NCBI GenBank assembly: GCA_004172935.1
Contig: SDZD01000006.1
Coordinates: 124,001-188,000 of the forward strand
Reading direction: 5' to 3'
From: a bacterium
Lineage (GTDB): Bacteria; Armatimonadota; Abditibacteriia; Abditibacteriales; Abditibacteriaceae
DNA: 64,000 nucleotides
Shown here piece after piece: positions 27,189-35,789 of the stretch; positions within the stretch are counted from its first letter, which is position 1, and the number at the start of each line of letters is the position of its first letter. The notes under the pieces are model-generated. The model saw nothing but the letters and a program-made list of their open reading frames with translations, did no database searches and was not told the DNA's origin. A program made the translations under genes and the position numbers.

Positions 27189-28019
27189 ATGGAAATCCGA
27201 TACGCCATTTCTGCCCGCGAATATCAGCGGCTAACCACTGCTGAACTACGCGCCGATTTCGTTCTCGAAAACCTGTTCACACCCGGCCAGATTCAGCTTT
27301 TGTACTGGGAAACCGACCGCGCCGTTGTCGGTTCGATTGTGCCCCGCGACGCGCCGCTTCAACTGGAAACCGATACAGAATTGGCCTCCACCTACTTCTG
27401 TGAAAGGCGTGAAGTCGGCGTTATCAACATCGGTGCCCCTGGCGCCGTTATCGTTGATGGCACTCGCTACGAAGTGGGCGCCTTCGAGTGCCTTTACATC
27501 GGGCGCGGCAGTCAGGAAGTCGTTTTTCATAGCGCCGAAGCGGGCGCTCCGGCCAAGTTCTACTTGATGAGTTATCCGGCACACACCACCTATCCGACGA
27601 CGCTGGCGAAGCAGAGCGATGCTAACCAACTGCATTTGGGTAGCCAGGAAACCGCCAACGAGCGCACCATTTTTCAGTACATCCACGAAAAGGGCATCAA
27701 GAGTTGCCAATTGGTGATGGGGTTCACGCGCCTCAAGCCGGGCAGCGTATGGAACACCATGCCGCCGCACACCCACTTGCGCCGTTCTGAGGTGTATTTG
27801 TATTGCGAGGTGCCCGCCGAGGCTGCCGTTTTCCATATGATGGGTCCGGGCGATGAAACGCGCAATGTGTTGATGCATAACGAACAGGTAGTGCTATCGC
27901 CGAGTTGGTCGGTTCACTGCGGTTGCGGCACACAGGCGTACATCTTCATCTGGGCGATGGGCGGCGAAAACCAGCGCTTCGACGACATGGATGGCATCGC
28001 CATCGCTGACATCCGCTAA
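27189..28019 (+). CDS. kduI: 5-dehydro-4-deoxy-D-glucuronate isomerase KduI
   Basis: 276 residues, the usual length. Converts 5-keto-4-deoxyuronate to 2,5-diketo-3-deoxygluconate in the cytoplasm. Family blocks are intact: RREVGVINIG, ECLYIGRG, metal-binding HTHLRRSEVYLY, and SWSVHCGCGTQAYIFIWAMGGEN. Its stop lies four bases before a strong ribosome-binding site that appears to serve kduD. Confidence 0.95.
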   Translation: MEIRYAISAREYQRLTTAELRADFVLENLFTPGQIQLLYWETDRAVVGSIVPRDAPLQLETDTELASTYFCERREVGVINIGAPGAVIVDGTRYEVGAFECLYIGRGSQEVVFHSAEAGAPAKFYLMSYPAHTTYPTTLAKQSDANQLHLGSQETANERTIFQYIHEKGIKSCQLVMGFTRLKPGSVWNTMPPHTHLRRSEVYLYCEVPAEAAVFHMMGPGDETRNVLMHNEQVVLSPSWSVHCGCGTQAYIFIWAMGGENQRFDDMDGIAIADIR

Positions 28020-28803
28020 AGCGGGAGGACACACCATCACACTCGATCAATTCCGTCTCGATGGCAAAGTGGCCCTCGTCACTGGCTGCAAACGTGGCAT
28101 CGGCAAAGGCATGGCTGTGGCGCTCGCCGAAGCCGGGGCCGACATTATCGGCGTCAGCGCCTCGCTCGAACTTGAAGGCAGCGAAGTTGAGGGCGAGGTG
28201 CGCGCTTTAGGGCGCAACTTCACCGCCTATCAAAGCGACTTCTCTTCGCGCGAGTCGCTGTATGCCTTCATTGGCGCTGTGAAGGCGGCGCACCCACAAA
28301 TTGATATTCTGGTCAACAACGCCGGAACCATTTTGCGTCGTCCCGCTGCCGAACATCCCGACGAATATTGGGATGAAGTCGTTGAAGTCAACCTCAGCTC
28401 GCAGTTCATCCTGAGCCGCGAAATCGGCAAGGATATGATCGAGCGCGGCAGCGGCAAGATCATTTTCACGGCTTCGCTGCTCACTTTTCAGGGCGGTATC
28501 AATGTGCCGGGGTATGCCGCCAGCAAAGGCGGCATTGGTCAACTGGCGATGGCGCTTTCCAATGAGTGGGCTTCCAAGGGGGTCAACGTCAACGCCATCG
28601 CGCCGGGGTATATCGCCACCGATAACACACAGGCGCTGCGCGAGGACAGCAACCGCTCGCGCCAGATTCTCGCCCGCATCCCGGCTGGCCGATGGGGTAC
28701 TCCCGACGATTTCAAAGGGCCAATCGTGTTCTTATCGAGTGCCGCTTCCAACTACGTTAACGGGCATGTTCTCGTCGTCGATGGCGGTTGGATGGGGCGT
28801 TAG
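27991..28803 (+). CDS. kduD: 2-dehydro-3-deoxy-D-gluconate 5-dehydrogenase KduD
   Basis: Short-chain dehydrogenase that reduces 2,5-diketo-3-deoxygluconate to KDG. TGCKRGIGKG nucleotide site, NNAG, Ser in TASLL, YAASKGG catalytic Tyr/Lys. The only in-frame ATG (27991) lies inside kduI and has no ribosome-binding site. A strong GGGAGG (28023-28028) sits 7 nt before ATC at 28036, exactly where known KduD proteins begin, so the real start may be ATC; see findings. Coordinates given use the conservative ATG. Confidence 0.92.
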   Translation: MASPSLTSAKAGGHTITLDQFRLDGKVALVTGCKRGIGKGMAVALAEAGADIIGVSASLELEGSEVEGEVRALGRNFTAYQSDFSSRESLYAFIGAVKAAHPQIDILVNNAGTILRRPAAEHPDEYWDEVVEVNLSSQFILSREIGKDMIERGSGKIIFTASLLTFQGGINVPGYAASKGGIGQLAMALSNEWASKGVNVNAIAPGYIATDNTQALREDSNRSRQILARIPAGRWGTPDDFKGPIVFLSSAASNYVNGHVLVVDGGWMGR

Positions 28804-28815
28804 GCTGCTAACCAC

Positions 28816-29199
28816 ATGAAAATCGAACACACGGCGTTTCCCGCCGCCGATCCGGTCGCCACTGCCAACTGGTACGTTGCCAATCTGGCCCTTCGCATCG
28901 TTCGTCAAACCGGGGCACCGACTTACACCACTTTCCTTTCCGATAGCGAAGGCGGTATCGTGGAGATTTATAACAACCCGCGCGTGGCTGTGCCCAACTA
29001 CGCCGCGATGGATGCGTTGCTGTTGCACATCGCTTTCGAGGTAGAGGATATGGAAGGCGAGCGCCAACGTTTGCTCGATGCAGGGTGTACTGTAGATGAA
29101 GACATTACGTCTCTGCCGAGTGGCGATGTCGTCACCATGCTCCGCGACCCCTGGGGCTTTGCGCTGCAACTTGTCAAACGCGCCGCGCCAATGCGCTGA
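28816..29199 (+). CDS. VOC (glyoxalase/bleomycin resistance-like) protein
   Basis: 127 residues, one vicinal-oxygen-chelate unit: IEHTAFPAADPVATANWYVANLAL, then LLLHIAFEVEDMEGERQRLLDAG and LRDPWGFALQLV. Metal ligand candidates are His5, a Glu in GIVEIYNN and His in LLLHIAF. It starts 12 nt after kduD, the last gene of the operon. The operon lacks KDG kinase and aldolase; whether this protein acts on a pathway intermediate or detoxifies a by-product is not known. Confidence 0.8.
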   Translation: MKIEHTAFPAADPVATANWYVANLALRIVRQTGAPTYTTFLSDSEGGIVEIYNNPRVAVPNYAAMDALLLHIAFEVEDMEGERQRLLDAGCTVDEDITSLPSGDVVTMLRDPWGFALQLVKRAAPMR

Positions 29200-29217
29200 G
29201 GCAAATAGAGGTACGAA

Positions 29218-29259
29218 TGACAAGGGCGCTCTCCTTACGTAAGGAGAGCGCCCTTGTCA
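29218..29259. terminator. 42-bp perfect palindrome between convergent genes
   Basis: A flawless inverted repeat centred on ACGT at 29238/29239, with arms TGACAAGGGCGCTCTCC... No T-run either side. It lies between the VOC and pseudopilin stops and most likely acts as a two-way terminator or RNA end-protecting hairpin. Confidence 0.7.
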
Positions 29260-29314
29260 GATCGGTAGACATACCAGAAGACCAAAAAGTGTGAGAATTC
29301 TGTTTAAGGTTGAT

Positions 29315-30106
29315 TTAGGGGGCAGTACGATAATAGCTGACAGCACCGTTGGCGGCATTTTGCGCTCTCATCGTGACTGCGGTGCCTCTGTACCATTTGA
29401 CGTGACCATCGGCCAATAAATAGTTGGCGCCATCGAAGTGGCGGGGTATGTTGGCGTTGCCATCAGGGCCGCTGTTGGTGCCGCCAGGAGCATCCAGAAA
29501 TGGCCCCGTGCGCTGGCCGCTTTTGATGCCATTGAGGACTTGGCCGCAGCAGTTGAAGTTCAGGTTGCCATCGGCAAAAACGAGGTTGTCTCCAACGTCG
29601 ATAGCTGATTTATAATCGCCGACTTCGGTATCGCGATTGAGATAGACGTTGTAGCCGACTTGAATCTCGGATAGCATCACCATGCGGGCTACCTCATCCT
29701 GAGCTGCAAGGCTGTTGCCGGCCAGAGTCCAGTTCAGTGCATAGGAGATTGGGCGTCCTGTCGCTCCATTGCTTGAAGAGTTGAGGTCGTTTGGGCAAGA
29801 GAAAACTTGCGCCGATTTCACGTATGGGTTGATTGAACCGGCCCAGCCAACTCCTTTCCATGTGCCGACTGGGAGGCCCGCTGGGTATCTTTCGTCGTAA
29901 TCCTGCGTGTATTGCATGATGCCCAATCCCAGTTGCTTCTGGTTGCTCATGCAACTGGAGCGGCGCGCATTCTCGCGAGCACGAGCGAAGACGGGGAACA
30001 GGATGGCGGCCAGGATCGCTATGATAGCAATTACAACCAAAAGCTCTATCAGGGTAAAAGCTGGATGAGAATATGATTTCGCTGGAAATGGGCGCTGAGA
30101 ATTCAT
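29315..30106 (-). CDS. DUF1559 pseudopilin-like protein (duplicate A)
   Basis: 263 residues. Leader [16 protein letters not shown], prepilin helix, [40 protein letters not shown]. Closely similar along its whole length to the neighbour at 30339 (shared [50 protein letters not shown] or close variants), so the two arose by tandem duplication. The Cys-Cys pair in NCCG is peculiar to these two in the window. Own promoter with two operator copies. Confidence 0.88.
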   Translation of the reverse strand: MNSQRPFPAKSYSHPAFTLIELLVVIAIIAILAAILFPVFARARENARRSSCMSNQKQLGLGIMQYTQDYDERYPAGLPVGTWKGVGWAGSINPYVKSAQVFSCPNDLNSSSNGATGRPISYALNWTLAGNSLAAQDEVARMVMLSEIQVGYNVYLNRDTEVGDYKSAIDVGDNLVFADGNLNFNCCGQVLNGIKSGQRTGPFLDAPGGTNSGPDGNANIPRHFDGANYLLADGHVKWYRGTAVTMRAQNAANGAVSYYRTAP

Positions 30107-30119
30107 TTTTATCCGTTGA

Positions 30120-30187
30120 CATAACGATATGGGAAGAGACCATAACGTTATGCTTCCAGTTATACCCAGACACGGCGCTTTTTAAAC
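30120..30187 (-). promoter_or_regulatory. Promoter with double operator, pseudopilin duplicate A
   Basis: Minus strand: GTTTAAA (30187-30181), 16-nt spacer, CTGGG+TATAAC (30164-30159), operator CATAACGTTATG (30141-30152) 6 bp downstream, and a second near-copy CATAACGATATG (30120-30131). Centres are 21 bp apart, two helical turns. Confidence 0.75.
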
Positions 30188-30258
30188 ATGGAAATTTCTC
30201 TGCAAGAAAAATTAATAATCAGGAAAGATTTATTTGGCGTATTTGTAACGAAGAAGGC

Positions 30259-30291
30259 AAAAGGCCATCGACCAAATCATGGTCAATGGCC
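30259..30291 (-). terminator. Terminator of pseudopilin duplicate B
   Basis: Minus strand: GGCCATTGACCA (30291-30280) pairs with TGGTCGATGGCC (30274-30263), one mismatch, followed by TTTT (30262-30259). Confidence 0.75.
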
Positions 30292-30338
30292 CTATTCTAT
30301 TGAAGAGTACGAACTGAATTGCCCGCCTACTGGACTGA

Positions 30339-31124
30339 TTAGAAAGATGGGCGGTAATAGCTGACCGCTGTCTGGGCGGCGTTACCGCTGAGGATGCTGA
30401 CGGAGGTGCCTTTAAGCCATTTTACATGACCGTCGGCTAACAAATAGTTGGCGCCATCGAAGTGGCGGGGGACATTCGCCGTGCTGGCGTTAGTCTGCTG
30501 ACCATCGAAGAATTTGCCCGTTCGTTGACCGCTCGTGATGCCATTGAGCACGGTGCCACAGCAGTTCATATTGTTGCCGCCGTCCAGCCAAATCAGGTTG
30601 TCGCCAAAATCAGCGGGAGATTTATAGTCGCCGGTTTCCGCCCCTTGAGCGAGGTTTACGTTATAGCCAACTTGAATTTCGGTCAGCATGACCATGCGGG
30701 CTACTTCGTCGATTGAAGCCAGATTCGCAGCGCCTAATTGTTGGTTGAAGGCATACGAAATGGGGCGAAATGTTGCTCCCACTGGGACGCTACCGTTGAG
30801 GTCGTTCGGGCAGGAAAATACTTGAGCTGATTTGACGTAGGGGTTAATCATGCCCGCCCAGCCGATGCCCTTCCAATTGTTCCCATTGGCAAGGCCAGCA
30901 GGGTATTTCTCGTCGTAATCTTGTGTGTATTGCAGAAGTCCCAAACCCAGTTGTTTCTGGTTGCTCATGCAACTGGAGCGGCGTGCATTTTCACGAGCGC
31001 GAGCAAAGACGGGGAAGAGAATCGAGGCCAAAATAGCGATGATGGCGATGACTACTAAAAGTTCTATTAGCGTAAAAGCAGAAGCTTTATAGGTGAGGGT
31101 TTGATTACGGGATCTGAGTTTCAT
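30339..31124 (-). CDS. DUF1559 pseudopilin-like protein (duplicate B)
   Basis: 261 residues. Leader [16 protein letters not shown] with several basic residues, prepilin helix [68 protein letters not shown] and [14 protein letters not shown]. Paralogue of the product of 29315-30106 and under the same type of operator. It lies downstream of the beta-helix gene on the same strand. Confidence 0.88.
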   Translation of the reverse strand: MKLRSRNQTLTYKASAFTLIELLVVIAIIAILASILFPVFARARENARRSSCMSNQKQLGLGLLQYTQDYDEKYPAGLANGNNWKGIGWAGMINPYVKSAQVFSCPNDLNGSVPVGATFRPISYAFNQQLGAANLASIDEVARMVMLTEIQVGYNVNLAQGAETGDYKSPADFGDNLIWLDGGNNMNCCGTVLNGITSGQRTGKFFDGQQTNASTANVPRHFDGANYLLADGHVKWLKGTSVSILSGNAAQTAVSYYRPSF

Positions 31125-31177
31125 GGTCGCACCTTAATAAGAGACTGAGTGTTGAATAACTTCAATAACTAAAACGG

Positions 31178-31223
31178 CATAACGTTATGGGAGAATTATA
31201 CCCATCGCTGACACTTTTTAAAC
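31178..31223 (-). promoter_or_regulatory. Promoter and operator, pseudopilin duplicate B
   Basis: Minus strand: GTTTAAA (31223-31217), 16-nt spacer, ATGGG+TATAAT (31200-31195), then CATAACGTTATG (31178-31189) 5 bp downstream. The operator matches that of duplicate A. Confidence 0.78.
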
Positions 31224-31269
31224 ATTGAAAACGACGTTTGGGAAAAATTTAATGTCTCAGCCGCTGTCT

Positions 31270-31298
31270 AAGGCGCCTCTTGATAGGAAAGGCGCCTT
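31270..31298 (-). terminator. Hairpin after beta-helix gene
   Basis: AAGGCGCC (31270-31277) pairs with GGCGCCTT (31291-31298), 18 nt past the stop of the minus-strand gene. Weak U-tract. Confidence 0.6.
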
Positions 31299-31316
31299 GT
31301 GGGATGGTATGTGGCT

Positions 31317-33755
31317 TCATTTATTGCGCCGTTGCCACTCGAATAGAGAGGGGATTTTGGGTTTCGGGCGCGTTGCCTCGCCCATTGGCAACATTGTGTT
31401 GCCTGTTGCCACCAGTGCCTCGCCGAAGCCGCCCGTGAGTTGGCCATTGCCGCCAACGATAATATTGCCCGTCAATTCCCAACCGACGCAGTTCGGGGAG
31501 CGCATCATGAATGCTGGTTGATTTATGTCTTTGAGGATGAACACGTTGTCTTTGAAAATGTGGTCGAACGATCCCTTCTGTCCGAAGACGCCGGGGCCAC
31601 TGCCGACAACGAAACGGTTGTGCAAAAACAGCCAGTTCTCGTTCATGCCGCCCATCCAAACCCCGCTTTTGGGGCTGGAAACGTCACAGTTGTAAATTAC
31701 GTTGCGAGGCCCGTTCGGGCCATGATTCGAGTCGTCCGGCGCGGTCGAGAGCATCCCATAGCCATAACCGCCATTGCCCGTCACCGATTCGATGACACAC
31801 TGTTCGATCAGGTTTTCGTTCGTCCATCCGGCGTGCCACTGCGCGTCCGAGTCGTGGAAGACGCCCCGACGAATGACGTTCCCCGCTGCCGACCATTGGA
31901 GTAGGGGAGCATGGCGTACTTTATAGGTTGTGATGCCGTCCATCAGCGAGTCGTAGCAATAGTCCCAGCCGACATAACCTGTTCCGCCGTCGCCTTTATG
32001 CCAGACATCGTCTACCACACAGTCGCGTATTTCTAGCCACTTCGCGTAGGTGCCATACAGCGGAAAACGTCCGGCTTTTTTGACGGTGACGCCGCGCGCC
32101 CAGCATTCCCAAGCGTTGGAGAAAATGATTCCGCTCGTCCACAATTTGTGCGTTTGTTCGAGCGATAAATTTTCGACGCCGCAGTTGCGTAGCGGGAAAA
32201 TCTCGGCGACGAAGGCACCGTCGATGGTGGGATAGTCGAGGCGCAACGGTTGGTTGATAGTGATCTCGTTGCCTCTCACTCTCGTCACTTGCAACTCGTA
32301 GCGCCGATAATCACCCCAACGCGCCGTGTTGCCCACCAACTGATTCCAGCGAGGTGTTGCGGGCGCCGTCAGGTAGATGCGGCTTCCGGCATGAAGGCCG
32401 CTGGCATCTTGCAGTAGTAATATTTGGTCGCCGCGCTTGCCATCGCGGGCCAGCAAGTGTTGTGGCCCTTTCTGGCTGACTCCCGCGAAGTTGATGGCTC
32501 CGGTGTCACGCAAGGCGCGCGCTCCTTCTGTGGGAGTTGCCGAAGTGGTGCGAAACGAGGCGCTGCTTTCGCGTGTTTTGCCGTCTTTATATTCGGCGAT
32601 AATTTTCAATTGGTGAACCGTGTTTTTATCGGCCACTTTGTCCAACACATTGCTACCTAACGCCGTCACCGAATAGGTCGCGTTGGCGTACAGGTTTTTG
32701 TCTCGGCGTGTTACCGTTTGTCCATCGACCTGAATTTCGAGAGCCTTCAAGTCGGTCGGGTCGGCGTTGGCTTCTATCCATGTGTTGGCATCGATGGTTT
32801 GGCCCGCGCGTGGCCACGCGAAGCTGGGGGTTTCGCCCACTTTGTTGTAGCGAAAGACGAGTTTGGTGCGGTTCGCACCCAAACCGCGAATCACCACATT
32901 ATCGCGCGTAATCCAGATGGGGCGGTCGAGATAGTAGGTGCCTTCTCCCAGTAAAAGCGCGCCACCTCCACGTTTCCCAATAGTTTCGGCGCCTTTTTCT
33001 AGTGCTTCGCTATCGTCGAGGTCGTCGTTAGCTTTGCCCGCGAACTCCTCGATTTTCGCCACCGTCTTTATTCTGGGAATGCCGCCTGGTTTGCCCGCGT
33101 ATTTCCAGTCGGGATAAACCACGCCATCGGGGCCGACCACATCGGCGGCGGTTAGGCGAGCCTTCTCCGATGGTTTGATTTTATAGGTGCCTTTCCACGG
33201 CGTTGCCAATTCGCTTTTCGGTGCGGGGGCAAGCGATAGGTCGTCGATGTAGGCCACGACTTTGGCGTTGTTATAGGAGTGAAGCCACACCTCGGCGAAT
33301 GCGGCGTTCTTTAGGGCGATGCCGGTTAGCTCGAAGGGTACCCATTGGCCCCGTGGGGTAGAGGGGACGGTACGCTGAAAAACATGGGTTTCTTCGGGGC
33401 CAACTTTTCCTGCGCTATCCATGAAACGCAAATACACACCGAGTCCCGAACCCGAAACGGTGAAGACCTTGCCCCGCAGCGTGTAAATGCCCGCGCCAAC
33501 TGGCACACGCGCCGCCAATGCTTCGCTGCCGTTCTGGTCGCTGTCGTCGCTTATTTTGAGCGAATATTGACCTGTGGCGGCTTGTTGCTTAGAAAGCTCC
33601 GACAGCGCTCCCAATTTCCAGCCTTCGAGTTGATTTTCGAAACTTCCATTAGTGATGTCTGGCAAGAGTGCAGCGGGTTCAGCACTGTAGCAGTGCAATG
33701 GCAAGAAACCCGTTACAATAACACAGAACAACCCCGTGCTGATAATAAGATTCAT
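31317..33755 (-). CDS. Secreted beta-helix protein with carbohydrate-binding-like domain
   Basis: 812 residues. Signal segment to about residue 25; residues ~30-185 resemble a CBM4/9-type jelly roll (ITNGSFENQLEGWKLG, GQYSLKISDD). From about residue 225 the protein reads as a right-handed parallel beta-helix of the pectate-lyase/GH28-like fold (TYYLDRPIWITRDNVVIRGLGANRTKLVF, later repeats such as NVIYNCDVSSPKSGVWMGG and FIL..NQPAFMM). Such proteins are often polysaccharide lyases or glycosidases, but I cannot place it in a family. Operator-controlled promoter; two pseudopilins follow downstream. Confidence 0.75.
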   Translation of the reverse strand: MNLIISTGLFCVIVTGFLPLHCYSAEPAALLPDITNGSFENQLEGWKLGALSELSKQQAATGQYSLKISDDSDQNGSEALAARVPVGAGIYTLRGKVFTVSGSGLGVYLRFMDSAGKVGPEETHVFQRTVPSTPRGQWVPFELTGIALKNAAFAEVWLHSYNNAKVVAYIDDLSLAPAPKSELATPWKGTYKIKPSEKARLTAADVVGPDGVVYPDWKYAGKPGGIPRIKTVAKIEEFAGKANDDLDDSEALEKGAETIGKRGGGALLLGEGTYYLDRPIWITRDNVVIRGLGANRTKLVFRYNKVGETPSFAWPRAGQTIDANTWIEANADPTDLKALEIQVDGQTVTRRDKNLYANATYSVTALGSNVLDKVADKNTVHQLKIIAEYKDGKTRESSASFRTTSATPTEGARALRDTGAINFAGVSQKGPQHLLARDGKRGDQILLLQDASGLHAGSRIYLTAPATPRWNQLVGNTARWGDYRRYELQVTRVRGNEITINQPLRLDYPTIDGAFVAEIFPLRNCGVENLSLEQTHKLWTSGIIFSNAWECWARGVTVKKAGRFPLYGTYAKWLEIRDCVVDDVWHKGDGGTGYVGWDYCYDSLMDGITTYKVRHAPLLQWSAAGNVIRRGVFHDSDAQWHAGWTNENLIEQCVIESVTGNGGYGYGMLSTAPDDSNHGPNGPRNVIYNCDVSSPKSGVWMGGMNENWLFLHNRFVVGSGPGVFGQKGSFDHIFKDNVFILKDINQPAFMMRSPNCVGWELTGNIIVGGNGQLTGGFGEALVATGNTMLPMGEATRPKPKIPSLFEWQRRNK

Positions 33756-33798
33756 ATTTGTCGAAATACCTGCAATCTATTGGAATACCAGTGCTAAG

Positions 33799-33850
33799 GT
33801 GCCGTAACGTTACGGCACGATAATATACCCATTACCATCGTTGTTTTAAC
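33799..33850 (-). promoter_or_regulatory. Promoter and operator of beta-helix gene
   Basis: Minus strand: GTTAAAA (33850-33844), 16-nt spacer, ATGGG+TATATT (33827-33822), then a perfect 20-bp palindrome GTGCCGTAACGTTACGGCAC (33799-33818) 3 bp downstream. No regulator gene lies beside it. Confidence 0.78.
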
Positions 33851-34028
33851 AACAAGTTTCAAGATTTATTCCAACAACGAACAATGATATAAGTTAATTC
33901 TTGTGTCCTGACAGGAGTCAGCTGGGTGTGTTCCCACGTGATTTACACAACAAATCGGGTTTTTGAGGCTCTTATCTATTGCGAATTTTGGCTGTGAAAA
34001 CAGACACTTATATCCGCCGATTTTTCAG

Positions 34029-35771
34029 ATGAAACAGACCCGCGCACCCAAGGGTATTTTTGCGTCCCGCACTAGCGTTAGTGCTCTAGCAATCCCAAGT
34101 CTTATTCTACTTTCTTATGGTTTGTGTGTTCCAGGTTGCGCTGTTGCGCAGCCTACCGAAACCGCAGAAGCGTTGGTTTATTCGACGATGCCTTCGACGA
34201 ACCTTCATAGCCCGCAAATGGCTATGGATGGTGATCCAAGCACCTACTTCAAGTCGTACTACAACATGAGCGATGGCGACGATGTCACCATCTGGTTGTC
34301 GCGCGCCATTCCTGCCACCTCGTTTCGCGTTGTCACAGGCAACACCGACAACGAAGATTTGTTGACCAAAGGTTTCGTCGAACTTTCCGCTGATGGCGAA
34401 AAGTTCACTCGTTCGGCTGCATTCAACGCACAGGGCGTTTCAGAGGCTACTCTCGCCAATGTGCCCGTTCGCGCGCTTCGCATCAAATTGAATCCACGCA
34501 CCGGCCTTTCGTCGCTGTGCATCCGTGAAATCACCATCAATTCACCCATCAAAATCTCGCACGCTCAGATGGGTCCCGGACGTGGTTGGCACGATTACAC
34601 CGATGCTCCCGATTTGGCAGCATGGGCTACAAAAGCCGAGCGTCAGATGGAAGATTTCTGGCCCGACACCGCTGCTCTGCTTTACACCAACGGCTTCATC
34701 ACTCCTAACAAACTCAACGTTGTCTATCGTGGCGGCCCCGATGTTACCCCCGTTGCTGCAACGGGCGGCGGCGTTATGACGGTCAACATCAAGTGGGCAC
34801 GTGAGAATCCCGGAGATACCGGACTCACCGTTCACGAAATGGCTCACGCCGTTCAGTCCATGTCGGCTTACAACCCGGTGTGGCTCATCGAAGGCATCGC
34901 CGACTACATCCGTTGGGTGCGCTACGAACCGCAGAACTTCACCTACGGCATCACCAACAAGAACGAATGGCGCCAGCCTTATCGTGTTTCGGCAGCCTTC
35001 CTTGGTTGGTGCGAGATTCATTACGACAATCGTTTGGTCACTCACCTCAACGATGACATCCGTTTCGGTCGTTACAAGGACGATCTGTGGAAGAAGTACA
35101 CCGGCAAAGATGGAGACACCCTGTGGGCCGAGTTCATCGCGGCTTACAACGCCGACCCGAAGGGCGTTCTGGTTCCGCCCATCGCTCCAGCCGACCGTCC
35201 GCGCATGTTGCCCACCGTCCAGGCTGGCACCAGCGCTCCAGCGTCTTTGGCTGGCTTGTTCACCACCTCCGGTTTCTATCGTGATGGCGCCCGATTCGGT
35301 GGCAACGTCGGTTTTGATGAGGGCGGCGCCGCCTTCCCCGCTGCTACTCTTGGCACCAGCGTCACCTGGAAAAATGTGCGTTTTGACCTCGGCAAAGCCG
35401 ATCAGGCCAACGTGGTTGCCAGTCGTGGGCAGAAGGTTGCTTTGAAAGAAGGCAAATATGGCTCGCTGTGGTTGCTTGCTGCTGCTGTCGAGGGCAATCA
35501 GATGGCTCAGGATTTCGTCGTCAACTACAAAGATGGCAGCCAGCAGAGCTTCGCGCAGAATGTGAGCGACTGGTACTCGCCCGGCGGCTTCCCCGGCGAA
35601 AGCCGCGCCGTGAAATTCGAATACCGCGTTTTGGGCGATGGCACCAAAGACCCACGTCCCTTCTACGCCTACTCCTATGGCTTTGCTCTGGATAAGAACA
35701 AAGAAGTGGCGAGCGTGGTTTTGCCCAATAACCCGAACGTGAAAGTTTTGGCTGTTACTGTGGCTAACTAA
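34029..35771 (+). CDS. Exported F5/8C + basic-secretory-protein metallopeptidase
   Basis: 580 residues from the ATG at 34029 (an earlier in-frame start at 33963 would put 22 residues ahead of the signal segment). Signal ends near LCVPGCAVAQP; VPGC may be a lipobox. Residues ~40-170 are a discoidin/F5/8C-like domain (MAMDGDPSTYFKS). Residues ~180-370 match the basic secretory protein peptidase family, with the zinc motif HEMAH and WLIEGIADYIRW. The C-terminal ~180 residues are a beta-rich, probably sugar-binding domain. It is followed 18 nt later by GH92, which suggests joint attack on glycoprotein. Confidence 0.82.
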   Translation: MKQTRAPKGIFASRTSVSALAIPSLILLSYGLCVPGCAVAQPTETAEALVYSTMPSTNLHSPQMAMDGDPSTYFKSYYNMSDGDDVTIWLSRAIPATSFRVVTGNTDNEDLLTKGFVELSADGEKFTRSAAFNAQGVSEATLANVPVRALRIKLNPRTGLSSLCIREITINSPIKISHAQMGPGRGWHDYTDAPDLAAWATKAERQMEDFWPDTAALLYTNGFITPNKLNVVYRGGPDVTPVAATGGGVMTVNIKWARENPGDTGLTVHEMAHAVQSMSAYNPVWLIEGIADYIRWVRYEPQNFTYGITNKNEWRQPYRVSAAFLGWCEIHYDNRLVTHLNDDIRFGRYKDDLWKKYTGKDGDTLWAEFIAAYNADPKGVLVPPIAPADRPRMLPTVQAGTSAPASLAGLFTTSGFYRDGARFGGNVGFDEGGAAFPAATLGTSVTWKNVRFDLGKADQANVVASRGQKVALKEGKYGSLWLLAAAVEGNQMAQDFVVNYKDGSQQSFAQNVSDWYSPGGFPGESRAVKFEYRVLGDGTKDPRPFYAYSYGFALDKNKEVASVVLPNNPNVKVLAVTVAN

Positions 35772-35789
35772 GGCTGTTTTATTCCGTTC

